DNA from: Syntrophotaleaceae bacterium
GTDB taxonomy: Bacteria; Desulfobacterota; Desulfuromonadia; Desulfuromonadales; Syntrophotaleaceae
Assembly (NCBI GenBank): GCA_041390365.1
Contig: JAWKQB010000002.1
Span: 500,001-564,000, forward strand
Direction: 5' to 3'
DNA: 64,000 bases
The translations under genes and the position numbers were made by a program. The notes under the pieces were generated by a model. That model ran no database searches. It saw only the letters and a program-made list of their open reading frames with translations, and had not been told where the DNA came from. Shown here piece after piece: positions 7,961 through 17,244 of the stretch (its first letter is position 1; each line of letters opens with the position of its first letter).

Positions 7961-10123
7961 TTAAGCTCCGAGGAAGAGATTCGATCCGACCTGATAGACC
8001 AGGACCGCAAGACCAAAAGCGAGGATGGTATTGAAAATGATGGAAAAAGCTCCCCATTTCCACGAACCCGCTTCTTTCGCGATGCAGACCACCGTGACGA
8101 AGCAGGGTGCGTAGAAGATGGTGAAGACGATCAGGGCAAATGCCACCACCGGGTTCCAGTGCGGGCTGTTGGCCAGGGTCCGGGACAGGGAGCCGGTCTC
8201 CTCCGGATCGACCTCGCCTAGGGAATAGGCGGTGCCGAGAGTGGACACCACGACTTCCTTGGCGGCGAAACCACCGACCAGGGCGATGTTGGTCCGCCAG
8301 TCGAAGCCGGCGAGGCTGCTTACATCCTCCAGGGCGGTGCCTACCCGGCCGGCGATGGAGTGGCGAAGTCCGGCTTCGGCTTCGCGGGCATCGATCAGGG
8401 CCAGTTGATCTTCCATATCCCCAGCTGCTGTGGCGGTCACGGCCGCCCGCTGCTGTTCAAAAATCTGCTGCTGGCTTTCCGGCAGGCCGGGGAATGTCAT
8501 CAGGGCCCACAGCAGAATGGAGATGGCGAGGATGATGGTGCCAGCTTTCTTGACGTATTGCCAGGTCCGTTCCCAGGTGTGGATCAACAGGCCGCGGAAG
8601 GTCGGCAGGCGGTAGGGAGGCAGCTCCATGACGAAGGGGGTCGATTCCCCTTTGATGACCGTCATGCGGAGCAGTTTTGCTGACAGCAGGGCACCCGACC
8701 AGGCGATCAGGGTGATGATGAGCATGACCCTGGCCTCGTGCTCGGCGAAGAAGGCGCCGACCAGCAGGGCGAAGACCGGCAGCTTGGCGCCGCAGTTCAT
8801 GAAAGGCGCGGTGAGCAGGGTGGCCAGGCGCTCACGGGGCGATTTGAGGGTGCGGGTGGCCATGACGCCGGGCACCGCGCAGCCGCCGGCGATGCCGCCG
8901 GAAACGATGAACGGCATAACCGATGCGCCGTGCAGGCCGAAGCTGCGGAACACCCGGTCAAGCATGAAGGCGACCCGCGCCAGATAGCCGGAGTCTTCCA
9001 GAATGGCGATGCCGAAGAACATGAACATGATGATTGGCGCGAAACCGATCACCCCACCGGCCCCGTCGATGATGCCCGAGATGATCAGAGATTTCAGCAG
9101 ACCGTCGGGAAGGGCAGCATCGGCGACACCGCCGATCCAGCCGAACAGGCTTTCCAGCCAGACGACCGGCAGTTCGCTGTAGGTAAAGGTGAAATGGTAA
9201 AGACCCATGATCACCGCGATCATGATCAGCGGACCGGCAAAGCGGTTGGTCAGCACCTGGTCGATGCGATCGGAGAGGAAAAGCCGGTCCTGGTCGATAT
9301 TGTGGGTGATAATCCCCTGCTTGATCAGCGCCTTGATGTAGCCGTAGCGGTGATCGGCGATAATGGCCTCGGGGCAGGTGGCCAGGGTGCTTTGGGTATG
9401 GCGGGCGACCCGGGCCCGGATGGTTTCGAGGCGGGTGAACAGGGCCGGATCCTCTTTCTTGCCGAATTCAAGAATCTGTTCGTCGTTTTCCAAAAACTTC
9501 AGGGCCAGCCAGCGGGCCGGATAGACGGCATTCGGCATCGATCTGCCGATGTCTTCGGCCATTTCGTCGAGGGCGTGGTCGATGTCCTCGCCATAGGAAA
9601 TGATGAGGGGCGCCTTCAATTTGCCCCGCTTGATCAGGTCGGTAGTGGCCTGCATCAGCTCCTTTTTGCCCTGGCCGCTGCGGGCCACGGTCGGCACTAC
9701 CGGCACGCCCATCAATTCGGAGAGTTTCGTGCCGTCGATGGCGATTCCCCGTTTTTGGGCGGCATCCACCATGTTCAGGGCAATGACCACGGGCATACCC
9801 AGTTCCATGAACTGGACGGTCAGGTAAAGGTTGCGCTCCAGGTTGGCCGCGTCGATGATATTTACGACGGCTGCGGGCTTCTCCTGCACCAGGAAGTCCC
9901 TTGCGACCATTTCCTCAAGGGAGTAGGCGGTCAGGGAATACATGCCGGGCAGGTCGATGAGATGGAAGGTCTCGCCGTTTTCGATATATTGACCCTCTTT
10001 CCGCTCCACCGTGACACCGGGGTAATTGCCGACGTGCTGCCGCGCACCTGTCAGGGCGTTGAAAAGAGTAGTTTTACCGGAGTTCGGGTTGCCTGCCAGG
10101 GCAATAGTGATGTTCGCACTCAT
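7961..10123 (-). CDS. feoB: Ferrous iron transporter FeoB
   Basis: This 720-aa inner-membrane Fe(II) transporter has an N-terminal G domain. The P-loop GNPNSGKT is at 11-18, G3 is DLPG (about 58) and G4 is NMVD (about 118). A helical GDI-like spacer and two Gate domains follow (segments around GASVMPFIVSGGIAGGCAVPGVMATRT and the later GGFAAKEVV). The length is normal for the short FeoB form. The start ATG at 10123 uses GGAGGA located inside the feoA tail, two bases after the feoA stop, so translation is likely coupled. Confidence 0.97.
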   Translation of the reverse strand: MSANITIALAGNPNSGKTTLFNALTGARQHVGNYPGVTVERKEGQYIENGETFHLIDLPGMYSLTAYSLEEMVARDFLVQEKPAAVVNIIDAANLERNLYLTVQFMELGMPVVIALNMVDAAQKRGIAIDGTKLSELMGVPVVPTVARSGQGKKELMQATTDLIKRGKLKAPLIISYGEDIDHALDEMAEDIGRSMPNAVYPARWLALKFLENDEQILEFGKKEDPALFTRLETIRARVARHTQSTLATCPEAIIADHRYGYIKALIKQGIITHNIDQDRLFLSDRIDQVLTNRFAGPLIMIAVIMGLYHFTFTYSELPVVWLESLFGWIGGVADAALPDGLLKSLIISGIIDGAGGVIGFAPIIMFMFFGIAILEDSGYLARVAFMLDRVFRSFGLHGASVMPFIVSGGIAGGCAVPGVMATRTLKSPRERLATLLTAPFMNCGAKLPVFALLVGAFFAEHEARVMLIITLIAWSGALLSAKLLRMTVIKGESTPFVMELPPYRLPTFRGLLIHTWERTWQYVKKAGTIILAISILLWALMTFPGLPESQQQIFEQQRAAVTATAAGDMEDQLALIDAREAEAGLRHSIAGRVGTALEDVSSLAGFDWRTNIALVGGFAAKEVVVSTLGTAYSLGEVDPEETGSLSRTLANSPHWNPVVAFALIVFTIFYAPCFVTVVCIAKEAGSWKWGAFSIIFNTILAFGLAVLVYQVGSNLFLGA

Positions 10124-10125
10124 GG

Positions 10126-10362
10126 TCAGTCCTCCACGGCCACGTCAATGTAGTCGGCTTCGTTGTTGCGCAGGGTCAGGGTAAAGCCCATGATCCTGAT
10201 CGCCACCGGATCGTAGAGAGGTGCCCGTCCCTGGATCCGGATTTCAGTTCCCGGAACCAGCCCCATGTCCCGAATCCGCTTGCCGAGCTCGCCACCCGCC
10301 CGCACGGCCGCAATGACCCCCTTCTGATTCTCCTTCATCTGACGCATGCTGAGTTTTAACAT
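10126..10362 (-). CDS. feoA: Ferrous iron transport protein FeoA
   Basis: This 78-aa SH3-like cytoplasmic protein binds or regulates FeoB. Family features are visible: GELGKRIRDMGLVPGTEI followed by PLYDPVAIRIMGFTLTLR. It is the first gene of feoA-feoB-(Cys-rich peptide). Upstream AT-rich inverted repeats may be a Fur site. Confidence 0.95.
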   Translation of the reverse strand: MLKLSMRQMKENQKGVIAAVRAGGELGKRIRDMGLVPGTEIRIQGRAPLYDPVAIRIMGFTLTLRNNEADYIDVAVED

Positions 10363-10450
10363 CTCTGTCTCCCCGAAAAAGAAAATGGTCTTTTCCCTGA
10401 CCGGTCAGGAACGACCATCCAGGTAGGCTGGATCATGAAACTGAATTCGG

Positions 10451-10514
10451 TTTTCAAAAATAGAGAAAATGATCGACTCGGTCAAGGCAAAAATGAAAAC
10501 GGAAATCATTTTTT
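10451..10514 (-). promoter_or_regulatory. AT-rich inverted repeats upstream of feoA, possible Fur-binding region
   Basis: AAAATGA (10490-10496) and TCATTTT (10506-10512) are inverted around nine bases. A second pair TTTTC/GAAAA lies at 10451-10469, ending in GAAAATGATCGA, which resembles a Fur half-site. The position about 90-150 bases before feoA suits an iron repressor, but the match to the Fur 19-mer is imperfect. Confidence 0.35.
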
Positions 10515-10616
10515 ATTAGGGGGGCAGGGCTGCGATGGCTGCTAATCAAGCGGGTGGCTTGGCAATCCGAAAAACAAAAAAGGTGTTCTGTGAAACTGTA
10601 GCAAAAAATGCTTATC

Positions 10617-13112
10617 TTACCTGGAGGATAATTCTGTACGAAAGCGTTTGAGGCGCAGGGAGTTGGCGACCACGGAGACGGAACTGAAGGCCATCGCCAT
10701 GGCGGCGAAAACCGGCTTGAGCTGCAGGCCGAAAAAGGGATAGAGGACGCCGGCGGCGATGGGGATGCCCAGGATGTTGTAGATGAAGGCCCAGAAGAGG
10801 TTCTGTTTGATGGTGCGCATGGTCCTCCGGCTGAGCCCGATGGCGGTGACCAGAGAGCGCAGATCGTCCTGCACCAGGGTGATGTCGGACGCCTCGAGGG
10901 CTATATCGGTGCCGGCGCCGATGGCGATCCCGATATCCGCCTGGGCCAGAGCCGGCGCGTCGTTGATGCCGTCGCCCACCATGGCGACGATGCGGCCCTG
11001 CTCCTGAAGACGCTTGATCTCGTCGGCCTTGCCGCCGGGCAGAACCTCCGCCACCACCCGGTCGATGCCGGCCTGGCGGCCGATGGTTTCCGCCGTGCGT
11101 CGCTGGTCACCGGTCAGCATGACCACTTCAAGGCCGATGTTTTTCAGCGCGGCCACGGCTTCCACCGAGTGCTCCTTGAGGGTGTCGGTCAGGGCTGCGA
11201 GGCCGATCAGGCGGCCGTTTTCGGCGATGAACAGAACGGTCTTGCCTGCTTCCAGCAGCTGCCGGGCTTCCTGCTCCAGTTCTTCGATGGCGATGCCCCG
11301 TTCGGCCATCAGTCGGGCGTTGCCGAGCAGCACCGCGGATCCCTGCAGTTCCGCCTCCACACCGAAACCGGACAGAGCCTGAAAACGCTCGGGCAGGTTC
11401 AGCTTCAGTCCCCAGGATTCGGCCATCTGCACCAGGGCTTCCCCCAACGGGTGTTCGGACGCCTTTTCCACCGACCCGGCCAGTTTCAGCAGGGCGTCCT
11501 CCTGTACCCCCTTGCAGGTGACAAGATCGGTCACCCGGGGTTTGCCCCGGGTCAGGGTGCCGGTCTTGTCGAACACCACGGTGGTCAGGCGGTGGGCCTG
11601 CTCCAGGCTGCCGGCGTCCTTGATCAGGATACCCAGTTCGGCACCCTTGCCGGTACCGACCATGATGGCGGTGGGTGTGGCAAGACCCAGGCTGCAGGGG
11701 CAGGCCACGATCAGGACCGACATGAAGCTGAGCATGGCCGGAATGAAGGCCGGTTCCGGGCCGAAAGCGTACCAGGCGGCGAAGGTTACCACTGCGATGG
11801 CGATGACCACCCTGACGAAGACGGAGGCCACCTTGTCGGCCAGCCGCTGCACCGGCGCCTTCGAGCCCTGGGCCTTCTCCACCATCTGGACGATCTGGGC
11901 CAGGACGGTCTGCGCGCCCACGTTCCCCGCCAGCAGAGTGATGTATCCGGTCTTGTTGACAGTGGCGCCGATGACCTCGTCGCCGGGACCTTTTTCCACC
12001 GGCAGCGGTTCGCCGGTCAGCATCGATTCGTCCACGCTGGAAGCGCCGTCGGTGACGACCCCGTCCACCGGAATCTTTTCCCCCGGACGAACCACCACTC
12101 TGTCCCCTTTGACGACGAGATCGATCGGCACATCCAGTTCCTCGCCCTCCCGGATGACCCGGGCCGTTTTGGCGGCCAGTCCCATCAGTTTGCGGATGGC
12201 GTCCGAAGTCCGGGATCGGGCCCGGGCTTCCAGAAGCCGTCCGAGCAGGATGAGGGCGGTGATCATGACCGCGCTGTCAAAATAAACCTCCCTCTCGCCG
12301 CCGGGGCTGGCAAAGACGCCGGGCAAAAACGTAACCGCGGTCGAGTAGAGCCAGGCGGAAAAGGTGCCGATGGCGATCAGGGTGTTCATGTCGGCGGTGC
12401 CGTGGCGAAGGGAGGTCCAGGCGCCGACATAGAATCGCCTTCCGGAAACGGCCAGCACCAGGGTTGTCAGTGCGAAGAGAACGACCAGGAGGGGCTGATG
12501 GGGGATTCCCCGCAACCAGGAAAACATGTGCGGCATGGACCCGGCCATGATGACGGCCGACAGGACCGCGGCGAGGATGAATTCAGCGGTCAGCCGGCGC
12601 ATCTCCCTGCGGCGGGCCTCCTGTTCCCGGTCGGTGGAGAGTTCCTCGCGGATGCCGAGCCAGGCGTATCCCGCTCCCTCCAGGGCCGCGCGGAACTGCT
12701 CGGGATTCGTTGCGCCCTGGTCGAAGCGTACGATTGCGGTGCCGGCAGCGAAATTGACCTCTGCCTGACGAACTCCAGGCAGATTTCCAAGGAGCCCTTC
12801 CACCCGGCGGACGCAGGCTGCGCAATTCATGCCTCCGACGGCCAGGACAATCTCCCGCTCGCCGGCGGGAAGGTCCTTGGCGATTTCGCCGACCTTGAAA
12901 CCGAGTTCCTGCACCTTGCCGCGGATCTCCTCAAGCGAAATTTTCGTGCTGTCAAAGATGACAGAGGCCTTTTCGGAGGCGAAGTTGACCGCGGCTTCCT
13001 CGACCCCCTCCAGTTCCCTGATGGCGTTTTCAACCCGGCGCACACAGGCGGCGCAGTGCATGCCGCCGATGGTGAAAATGGCGGAATCATTCGAACGACT
13101 CACAGGTTTCAC
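10617..13112 (-). CDS. copA: Cu(I)-exporting P1B-type ATPase
   Basis: This 831-aa protein has two N-terminal heavy-metal-associated domains with GGMHCAAC (C20/C23) and GGMNCAAC, then eight TM helices. The metal-site CPC motif is at 471-473. SSVDESMLTGEP (actuator), DKTGTLT with D515 phosphorylated, the P1B SEHP motif and GDGINDAP are all present. YN...P and MAFSSVS in the last helices are typical of Cu(I) transporters. The start is GTG at 13112 with AAAGGA upstream. It is the last gene of dmeF-marR-copA, 48 bases after marR, so metal-responsive MarR control is likely. Confidence 0.95.
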   Translation of the reverse strand: MKPVSRSNDSAIFTIGGMHCAACVRRVENAIRELEGVEEAAVNFASEKASVIFDSTKISLEEIRGKVQELGFKVGEIAKDLPAGEREIVLAVGGMNCAACVRRVEGLLGNLPGVRQAEVNFAAGTAIVRFDQGATNPEQFRAALEGAGYAWLGIREELSTDREQEARRREMRRLTAEFILAAVLSAVIMAGSMPHMFSWLRGIPHQPLLVVLFALTTLVLAVSGRRFYVGAWTSLRHGTADMNTLIAIGTFSAWLYSTAVTFLPGVFASPGGEREVYFDSAVMITALILLGRLLEARARSRTSDAIRKLMGLAAKTARVIREGEELDVPIDLVVKGDRVVVRPGEKIPVDGVVTDGASSVDESMLTGEPLPVEKGPGDEVIGATVNKTGYITLLAGNVGAQTVLAQIVQMVEKAQGSKAPVQRLADKVASVFVRVVIAIAVVTFAAWYAFGPEPAFIPAMLSFMSVLIVACPCSLGLATPTAIMVGTGKGAELGILIKDAGSLEQAHRLTTVVFDKTGTLTRGKPRVTDLVTCKGVQEDALLKLAGSVEKASEHPLGEALVQMAESWGLKLNLPERFQALSGFGVEAELQGSAVLLGNARLMAERGIAIEELEQEARQLLEAGKTVLFIAENGRLIGLAALTDTLKEHSVEAVAALKNIGLEVVMLTGDQRRTAETIGRQAGIDRVVAEVLPGGKADEIKRLQEQGRIVAMVGDGINDAPALAQADIGIAIGAGTDIALEASDITLVQDDLRSLVTAIGLSRRTMRTIKQNLFWAFIYNILGIPIAAGVLYPFFGLQLKPVFAAMAMAFSSVSVVANSLRLKRFRTELSSR

Positions 13113-13160
13113 CTTTGTTCCTTTCGAGGCAATTACAGTCCTCTGTCTCTCCGGAGGAAT

Positions 13161-13574
13161 TCAAAACTGTCGCATCATCTTTTCCAGAACCTGGCCGAAT
13201 AAGGTTAGTTCAGCCTTGGACAGAGCGGAAGAGATTTCTTCGGTAAGTTTGAGGTGATACTGATGGTGCAAGGCGAAATGTTCCCGCCCGGCTTCTGTGA
13301 GCACCACCCGATAGGAGCGGCGGTCGCTTTCATGGGGTTTTCGCTCCAGGAGCCCCTTGCGTTCGAGCCTGTCGACAGTGACGGTCAGGGTCCCGGTCGT
13401 CACACCCAGTTTTTCCGCCAGTTCCTTCATCCGCAGCGACTCTTCATGGCCGATGATTTCAATCGCATGCATCTGCCCGGGAGTCAGGTCGCTGCCCCGC
13501 ACCACCTCGTGTTCCCAGTTGGACAGTTTTTCGTAGAATTCGACAATCTGTCGCGCCAGCTTTTTGACTTCCAT
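13161..13574 (-). CDS. MarR-family transcriptional regulator of the metal-efflux operon
   Basis: This 137-aa winged-helix protein has a recognition region LRMKELAEKLGVTTGTLTV with wing DRLERKGLLERKPHESDRRSYRV, the MarR signature. The frame stays open to 13835, but ATG 13574 is the start: GGCGGGA lies upstream and it sits one base after the dmeF stop. Placed between two metal exporters, it probably represses the operon through the tandem operator at 14640-14669. The ligand is unknown; a Cys- or His-rich metal site is not obvious. Confidence 0.88.
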   Translation of the reverse strand: MEVKKLARQIVEFYEKLSNWEHEVVRGSDLTPGQMHAIEIIGHEESLRMKELAEKLGVTTGTLTVTVDRLERKGLLERKPHESDRRSYRVVLTEAGREHFALHHQYHLKLTEEISSALSKAELTLFGQVLEKMMRQF

Positions 13575-13575
13575 A

Positions 13576-14553
13576 TCATCCCGCCTGTTCAACAGTAATG
13601 CAGGGTTTGTCCTCGCAGTTGATGACCTCGAAAGTGACGTGCTTGAGTTTTTCGAATCCCGCCAGAAGCTTCCGGTACTCGTCGGTGGGGCGGGGATGGT
13701 GGGTGACAAGGGTGATGATGGCCGCCATATGATGGGGGTCGATCTTCCAGACGTGCAGGTCGGTGATCCGGTTGTCCGCCTCCGCTTCAATGGCCTGGCG
13801 GATCTTGTTACGCAGACCGGAAGGGACACTGGCATCGAGCAGGATCGCGCCGCTCTCTTTGAGCAGGCTCCAGGACCAGCGGGTGATTACCAGTGCCCCC
13901 ACAATCCCCATCGTCGGATCCAGCGCCCACCAGCCGAACATTTTGCCGAACAGCAAGGCGACTATGGCCAGCACCGAAGTCAGGGCATCGGCCAGGACGT
14001 GGAAGTAGGCGGCCTTGAGGTTGTGGTCTTCATGATGGTCGTGAGGTTCGTCTTCATGGTCATGATCGTGACTGTGGTGATGATGGCCGTGGTTACCGTG
14101 AAGCAGGAAGGCACAGACGACATTGACCACCAGACCGCCTGCGGCGACCAGCATCGATTGGCCGTAATGGATGTCCACTGGAGCAAAAAACCGGCTGACC
14201 GATTCTATCGCCATGATCAGGGCCACCACGGCCAGAGCGACGGCACTGGCAAACCCCCCCAGGACATTGATCTTTCCGGTTCCGAAGGAGAAGGCAGGAT
14301 TATTGACATTTTTGCGAGAGTAACGATAGGCAAACAGGGTGATCATGAAAGCCGCCACGTGGGTCCCCATATGCCAGCCGTCGGCGAGCAGGGCCATCGA
14401 GCCGAACACCAGACCGGCCACGATCTCGATGACCATGGTGAAGGCCGTCAGGCCCATCACTTTCTGAGTGTTTTTCTCATTTTCTTCGCGGTGTTCAAAG
14501 AAATTGTGGCCGTGCCGCCACTCTTCCAGTTTATGGATGTGCATGATTTTCAA
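13576..14553 (-). CDS. dmeF: Cation diffusion facilitator, DmeF-type Co(II)/Ni(II) exporter
   Basis: This 325-aa CDF antiporter has an N-terminal His-containing stretch (HIHKLEEWRHGHNF), six TM helices, and metal-site motifs ADGWHMGTH in TM2 and HVLADALTS in TM5. The cytoplasmic loop between TM4 and TM5 is rich in His/Asp (NHGHHHHSHDHDHED). The C-terminal cytoplasmic domain (about 230-315) includes ITDLHVWKIDPHHMAA. The HGHNF start and His loop match DmeF. It is first in the operon with marR and copA. Confidence 0.88.
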   Translation of the reverse strand: MKIMHIHKLEEWRHGHNFFEHREENEKNTQKVMGLTAFTMVIEIVAGLVFGSMALLADGWHMGTHVAAFMITLFAYRYSRKNVNNPAFSFGTGKINVLGGFASAVALAVVALIMAIESVSRFFAPVDIHYGQSMLVAAGGLVVNVVCAFLLHGNHGHHHHSHDHDHEDEPHDHHEDHNLKAAYFHVLADALTSVLAIVALLFGKMFGWWALDPTMGIVGALVITRWSWSLLKESGAILLDASVPSGLRNKIRQAIEAEADNRITDLHVWKIDPHHMAAIITLVTHHPRPTDEYRKLLAGFEKLKHVTFEVINCEDKPCITVEQAG

Positions 14554-14637
14554 TCCTTGGAGACGCTATCTATTTATAACAGTATCCCGATTCGACGGGG
14601 GCGAATGCAGCTCAAAATGCCGCAACTCTGGTTGGAT

Positions 14638-14669
14638 TGTCAAGTAATTTGAAAATCAAGCTATTTGAA
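14638..14669 (-). promoter_or_regulatory. Tandem operator and -35 upstream of dmeF-marR-copA
   Basis: Two 14-base near-identical partial palindromes, TCAAGTAATTTGAA (14640-14653) and TCAAGCTATTTGAA (14656-14669), lie with a 16-base period. The first overlaps a perfect minus-strand TTGACA (14643-14638). The placement 85-115 bases before dmeF suits repression by the operon's MarR protein. The -10 is not clear. Confidence 0.6.
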
Positions 14670-14755
14670 TGGCAATACAGGTCGGACGTTGGACACGGCC
14701 AAGCGGGCCGAATGGACCAGGGGGATGGAAAAATCGTACCCGCGGGGAAGGCGGA

Positions 14756-15748
14756 TCAATCTCCGGTCAGCTTCAGGATGAGACCTGCCGTGGCCCGGCA
14801 GACGGCGGTGGCGAAATCGAGGTTGAGGGTGTCCAGGGTGTCGCCGGGGGTGTGGTAATGGGGATTGCGGAAATTAGTGGTGTCGGTCAGCATGATGGCC
14901 GGATAGCCGCCGTCCCAGAAGGGTGCATGGTCGGAGCGGCGGGTATCGGGAACGACCTCGCCGTTGCCGGGTACGATGAGGGGCAGTTTCGGCAGATCCG
15001 GTTGATGGCGGTCCGCTGCCTGCAGAAAAGACTGGACCAGCCCGGCGGACAGGGTATTGCCAATCACGGCAATGAAATCACCGGTCTCCGGCACCTCGAG
15101 GGGCAAACCTTTGGGAGCGGTCTGGACTGCCTGCGGACCGGCATAGGCGACCGACTCGAGGACGATGACACCGTTGATAAGCCAGCCCTGGTCGGCGGCA
15201 TGCTTTGCCAAGGCACTGCTGCCCCGCAAACCACTGCCGGTGGGAGGGTCGAGCCGCTCGTTTTCTTCGAGGTTCACGGCTGCAAACTGAAGGGTGAGAG
15301 CCGGGCCGGAATTGTGCAGGACCCGGGCCAGTTCCAGCAGCACGGCGACGCCGCTGGCGTTGTCGTCGGCTCCCGGCGATACGGCCACCGTGTCGTAGTG
15401 AGCGACCACCAGCAGCCGTTTTTCCGGCTGTTCGCTTCCCGGCAAAGTGGCGAGCAGGTTGCGGTATTCCTCTCCGTTGTCGAAAAAAGGCTGTCGCTCG
15501 ACGTCGTACCCGTAACCTCGCAGGCATGTCTCAATATAGAGGGCGGCCTGTTCAAGGTTGTCAGGGGCGGCCTGCGGATGGCGGACTCCTTCGAGATGGG
15601 CGATATGATCTTTGATGCGGGCGGTGGATATTTCGGCGAGCAACTCTTCCATGGTCGGACGGGTTCCTGTTTTATCGCATGACAATGTAAAGAGACAGAG
15701 CCAGACCAGAATTAAGATCTTCAATTTCGACCCCGAAACCACTTGCAT
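14756..15748 (-). CDS. M28-family zinc aminopeptidase, predicted lipoprotein
   Basis: This protein of about 330 aa has an N-terminal signal and lipobox (LFTLSC), so it is likely exported and lipid-anchored. Metal and catalytic residues of M28 are visible: HYDT, GADDNASG, NLEENE and later SDHAPFW and HYHTPGDTL. It would remove N-terminal residues from peptides in the periplasm. The frame stays open to TTG 15778; ATG 15748 is preferred as giving a normal signal peptide, though neither start has a strong RBS. It appears monocistronic. Confidence 0.85.
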   Translation of the reverse strand: MQVVSGSKLKILILVWLCLFTLSCDKTGTRPTMEELLAEISTARIKDHIAHLEGVRHPQAAPDNLEQAALYIETCLRGYGYDVERQPFFDNGEEYRNLLATLPGSEQPEKRLLVVAHYDTVAVSPGADDNASGVAVLLELARVLHNSGPALTLQFAAVNLEENERLDPPTGSGLRGSSALAKHAADQGWLINGVIVLESVAYAGPQAVQTAPKGLPLEVPETGDFIAVIGNTLSAGLVQSFLQAADRHQPDLPKLPLIVPGNGEVVPDTRRSDHAPFWDGGYPAIMLTDTTNFRNPHYHTPGDTLDTLNLDFATAVCRATAGLILKLTGD

Positions 15749-15834
15749 TGGTTTGAACAAGCCCTGCAAGCATAGCAAACAGGACTTTGGTCCGCAATCA
15801 AATCAACTCGTTGTCAGTGAAGCGGCAGCGGAAC

Positions 15835-15911
15835 GGTTGTCGTTGTCGTAATCGTAATCGGAATTGGCGACCCAAATTACGACTACGACAACGATTACGA
15901 CAACGACAACG
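15835..15911. repeat. Hexamer-type inverted repeat array (TCGTAA/GTTGTC units)
   Basis: The left arm has degenerate hexamers (GTTGTCGTAATCG...) and the right arm their reverse complement (CGATTACGACAACGAC...), giving a long imperfect hairpin. A related array with TCGAAA units occurs at 38802-38898. Confidence 0.7.
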
Positions 15912-15951
15912 AAATACAACCGCTAAGGCCAACCTCTTGAATGGTGCAAGC

Positions 15952-15981
15952 AGGGTCCGGCAGAAAAATCTGCCGGGCCCT
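15952..15981 (-). terminator. GC-rich hairpin after the CODH-associated flavoprotein gene
   Basis: AGGGTCCGGCAGA pairs with TCTGCCGGGCCCT (one mismatch) around a four-base loop, 21 bases past the stop of the flavoprotein gene. There is no good T-run on the minus strand. Confidence 0.5.
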
Positions 15982-16002
15982 GTTTCCTGTTCTATCCAGA
16001 TG

Positions 16003-17244
16003 TCAACCAACCTCCGCCAGCAGGTAATCGGGAGCCGCCTGAGGAGCCAGATCCCCCAGCTTCCGGCGCTTGATGACCGCATCGCCGTACAGGCCGGCCT
16101 GACTGACATCGCCCCAGAGGATGGCGGCTTTCAAAATTAGCCGGTCGTCGGTAAAGCAGACCTTGCCGCAGAGCCGCCCGCGGCTGTCGGTATACTGGTA
16201 GACATCCTTTTGCCAGGCTGGATCGGGATTGAATATGGCCCCGACCGATACGAAGCTGGTGCCGAACAGGGTGACCGAGGCTCGCAGACCGGTATGGTCC
16301 TGCAGTGAGGCTTCCCCGCCCGCCATATTGGTTCCTGCCACCCGGCCCTGCTTGCGCGCCGCCGGCCAGATGGCGCTCCCCATGACCCGGTCAAGGGTGG
16401 TATCCCGGCATTCGGTGACATCGCCGGCGGCGAAGATATCGGGGAGGCTGGTGCGGCAGTGTTCGTCGATGACGATGCCGCGGTTGCAGTCGGCGCCCAG
16501 AGCGGCCAGCAATTCGGTATTGGGACGGACCCCGGCGGCGGCGACGATCAGGTCGGCCGGCAGGCGGTTGCCCGATTTCAGATGAACCGCCACCACCTGG
16601 CCGTCGGCGGAGCGTTCCACCCGGGTCACGCCGTCGCCGCAGTACATCGCCACCCCGTTCTGTTCCATCAGGCGGCGCAGCAGCCCGCCGGCGACGCTTT
16701 CCAGCTGCAGAGGCAGAGGGTAGGGGGCCATCTCCACCAGGCTGACCGATGGATGGCCGACCAGTTTCAGGGCCTCGGCCAGTTCGCTGCCCACCAGTCC
16801 CCCGCCGATGATGACGATATGCTTTTTCTCCCGGAAGATTTCGCCCAACTGCTCGGCATCGGCCAAATCGCGCAGGCCGTAGACGCCCGGGCCCTGCATC
16901 CCGTCCACCGGCGGCAGGGCGCTGCGGGAGCCGGTGGTGTACAGCAGCCGGTCGTAGGAAATCTTTCGGCCGTCGTCGCAGTGAACCTGTTTTCCCAGGG
17001 CATCGATCCCGGTCACGCTGATTCCGAGCTGGAGGTCCACCCGGTATCTGCCCGCCCAGTTTTCCGGCAGGAAATCGGCCTGTTCCGCGGTTCGTTTTCC
17101 GGCCGCGACCAGATGCAGCTGACAGCGGGAATAGAAGCGGGTGTCCCGGCTGATCATGATGATTTCGCCCTGCGGATCCTGGCGGCGGATCGCCTCCGCC
17201 CCGGCGGTCCCCGCGGCGCTGTTGCCGATGATCAGGTATTTCAT
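16003..17244 (-). CDS. FAD/NAD(P)-dependent oxidoreductase of the CO dehydrogenase cluster
   Basis: This 413-aa pyridine-nucleotide oxidoreductase has an FAD-binding N-terminus (IIGNSAAGTAGAEAIR), an NAD(P) Rossmann segment IIGGGLVGSELAEAL (about 147-161) and the FAD-closing motif DIFAAGDVTE (about 270). No redox-active CxxxxC is seen, so it is not a disulfide reductase; RFYSRCQL near the N-terminus resembles rubredoxin/ferredoxin-NAD reductases. Its ATG overlaps the cooF stop. CooS-CooF-flavoprotein sets of this kind occur in Geobacter and Carboxydothermus relatives and are proposed to pass CO electrons to NAD(P)+. Confidence 0.88.
   Translation of the reverse strand: MKYLIIGNSAAGTAGAEAIRRQDPQGEIIMISRDTRFYSRCQLHLVAAGKRTAEQADFLPENWAGRYRVDLQLGISVTGIDALGKQVHCDDGRKISYDRLLYTTGSRSALPPVDGMQGPGVYGLRDLADAEQLGEIFREKKHIVIIGGGLVGSELAEALKLVGHPSVSLVEMAPYPLPLQLESVAGGLLRRLMEQNGVAMYCGDGVTRVERSADGQVVAVHLKSGNRLPADLIVAAAGVRPNTELLAALGADCNRGIVIDEHCRTSLPDIFAAGDVTECRDTTLDRVMGSAIWPAARKQGRVAGTNMAGGEASLQDHTGLRASVTLFGTSFVSVGAIFNPDPAWQKDVYQYTDSRGRLCGKVCFTDDRLILKAAILWGDVSQAGLYGDAVIKRRKLGDLAPQAAPDYLLAEVG

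Noticed and set aside
11169..13202. 677-codon open frame antisense to copA
   Set aside because: copA motifs on the minus strand are complete; the antisense product is low-complexity.
13575..13835. N-terminal extension of the MarR frame
   Set aside because: It lies inside dmeF in another frame; ATG 13574 has an RBS and follows the dmeF stop by one base.
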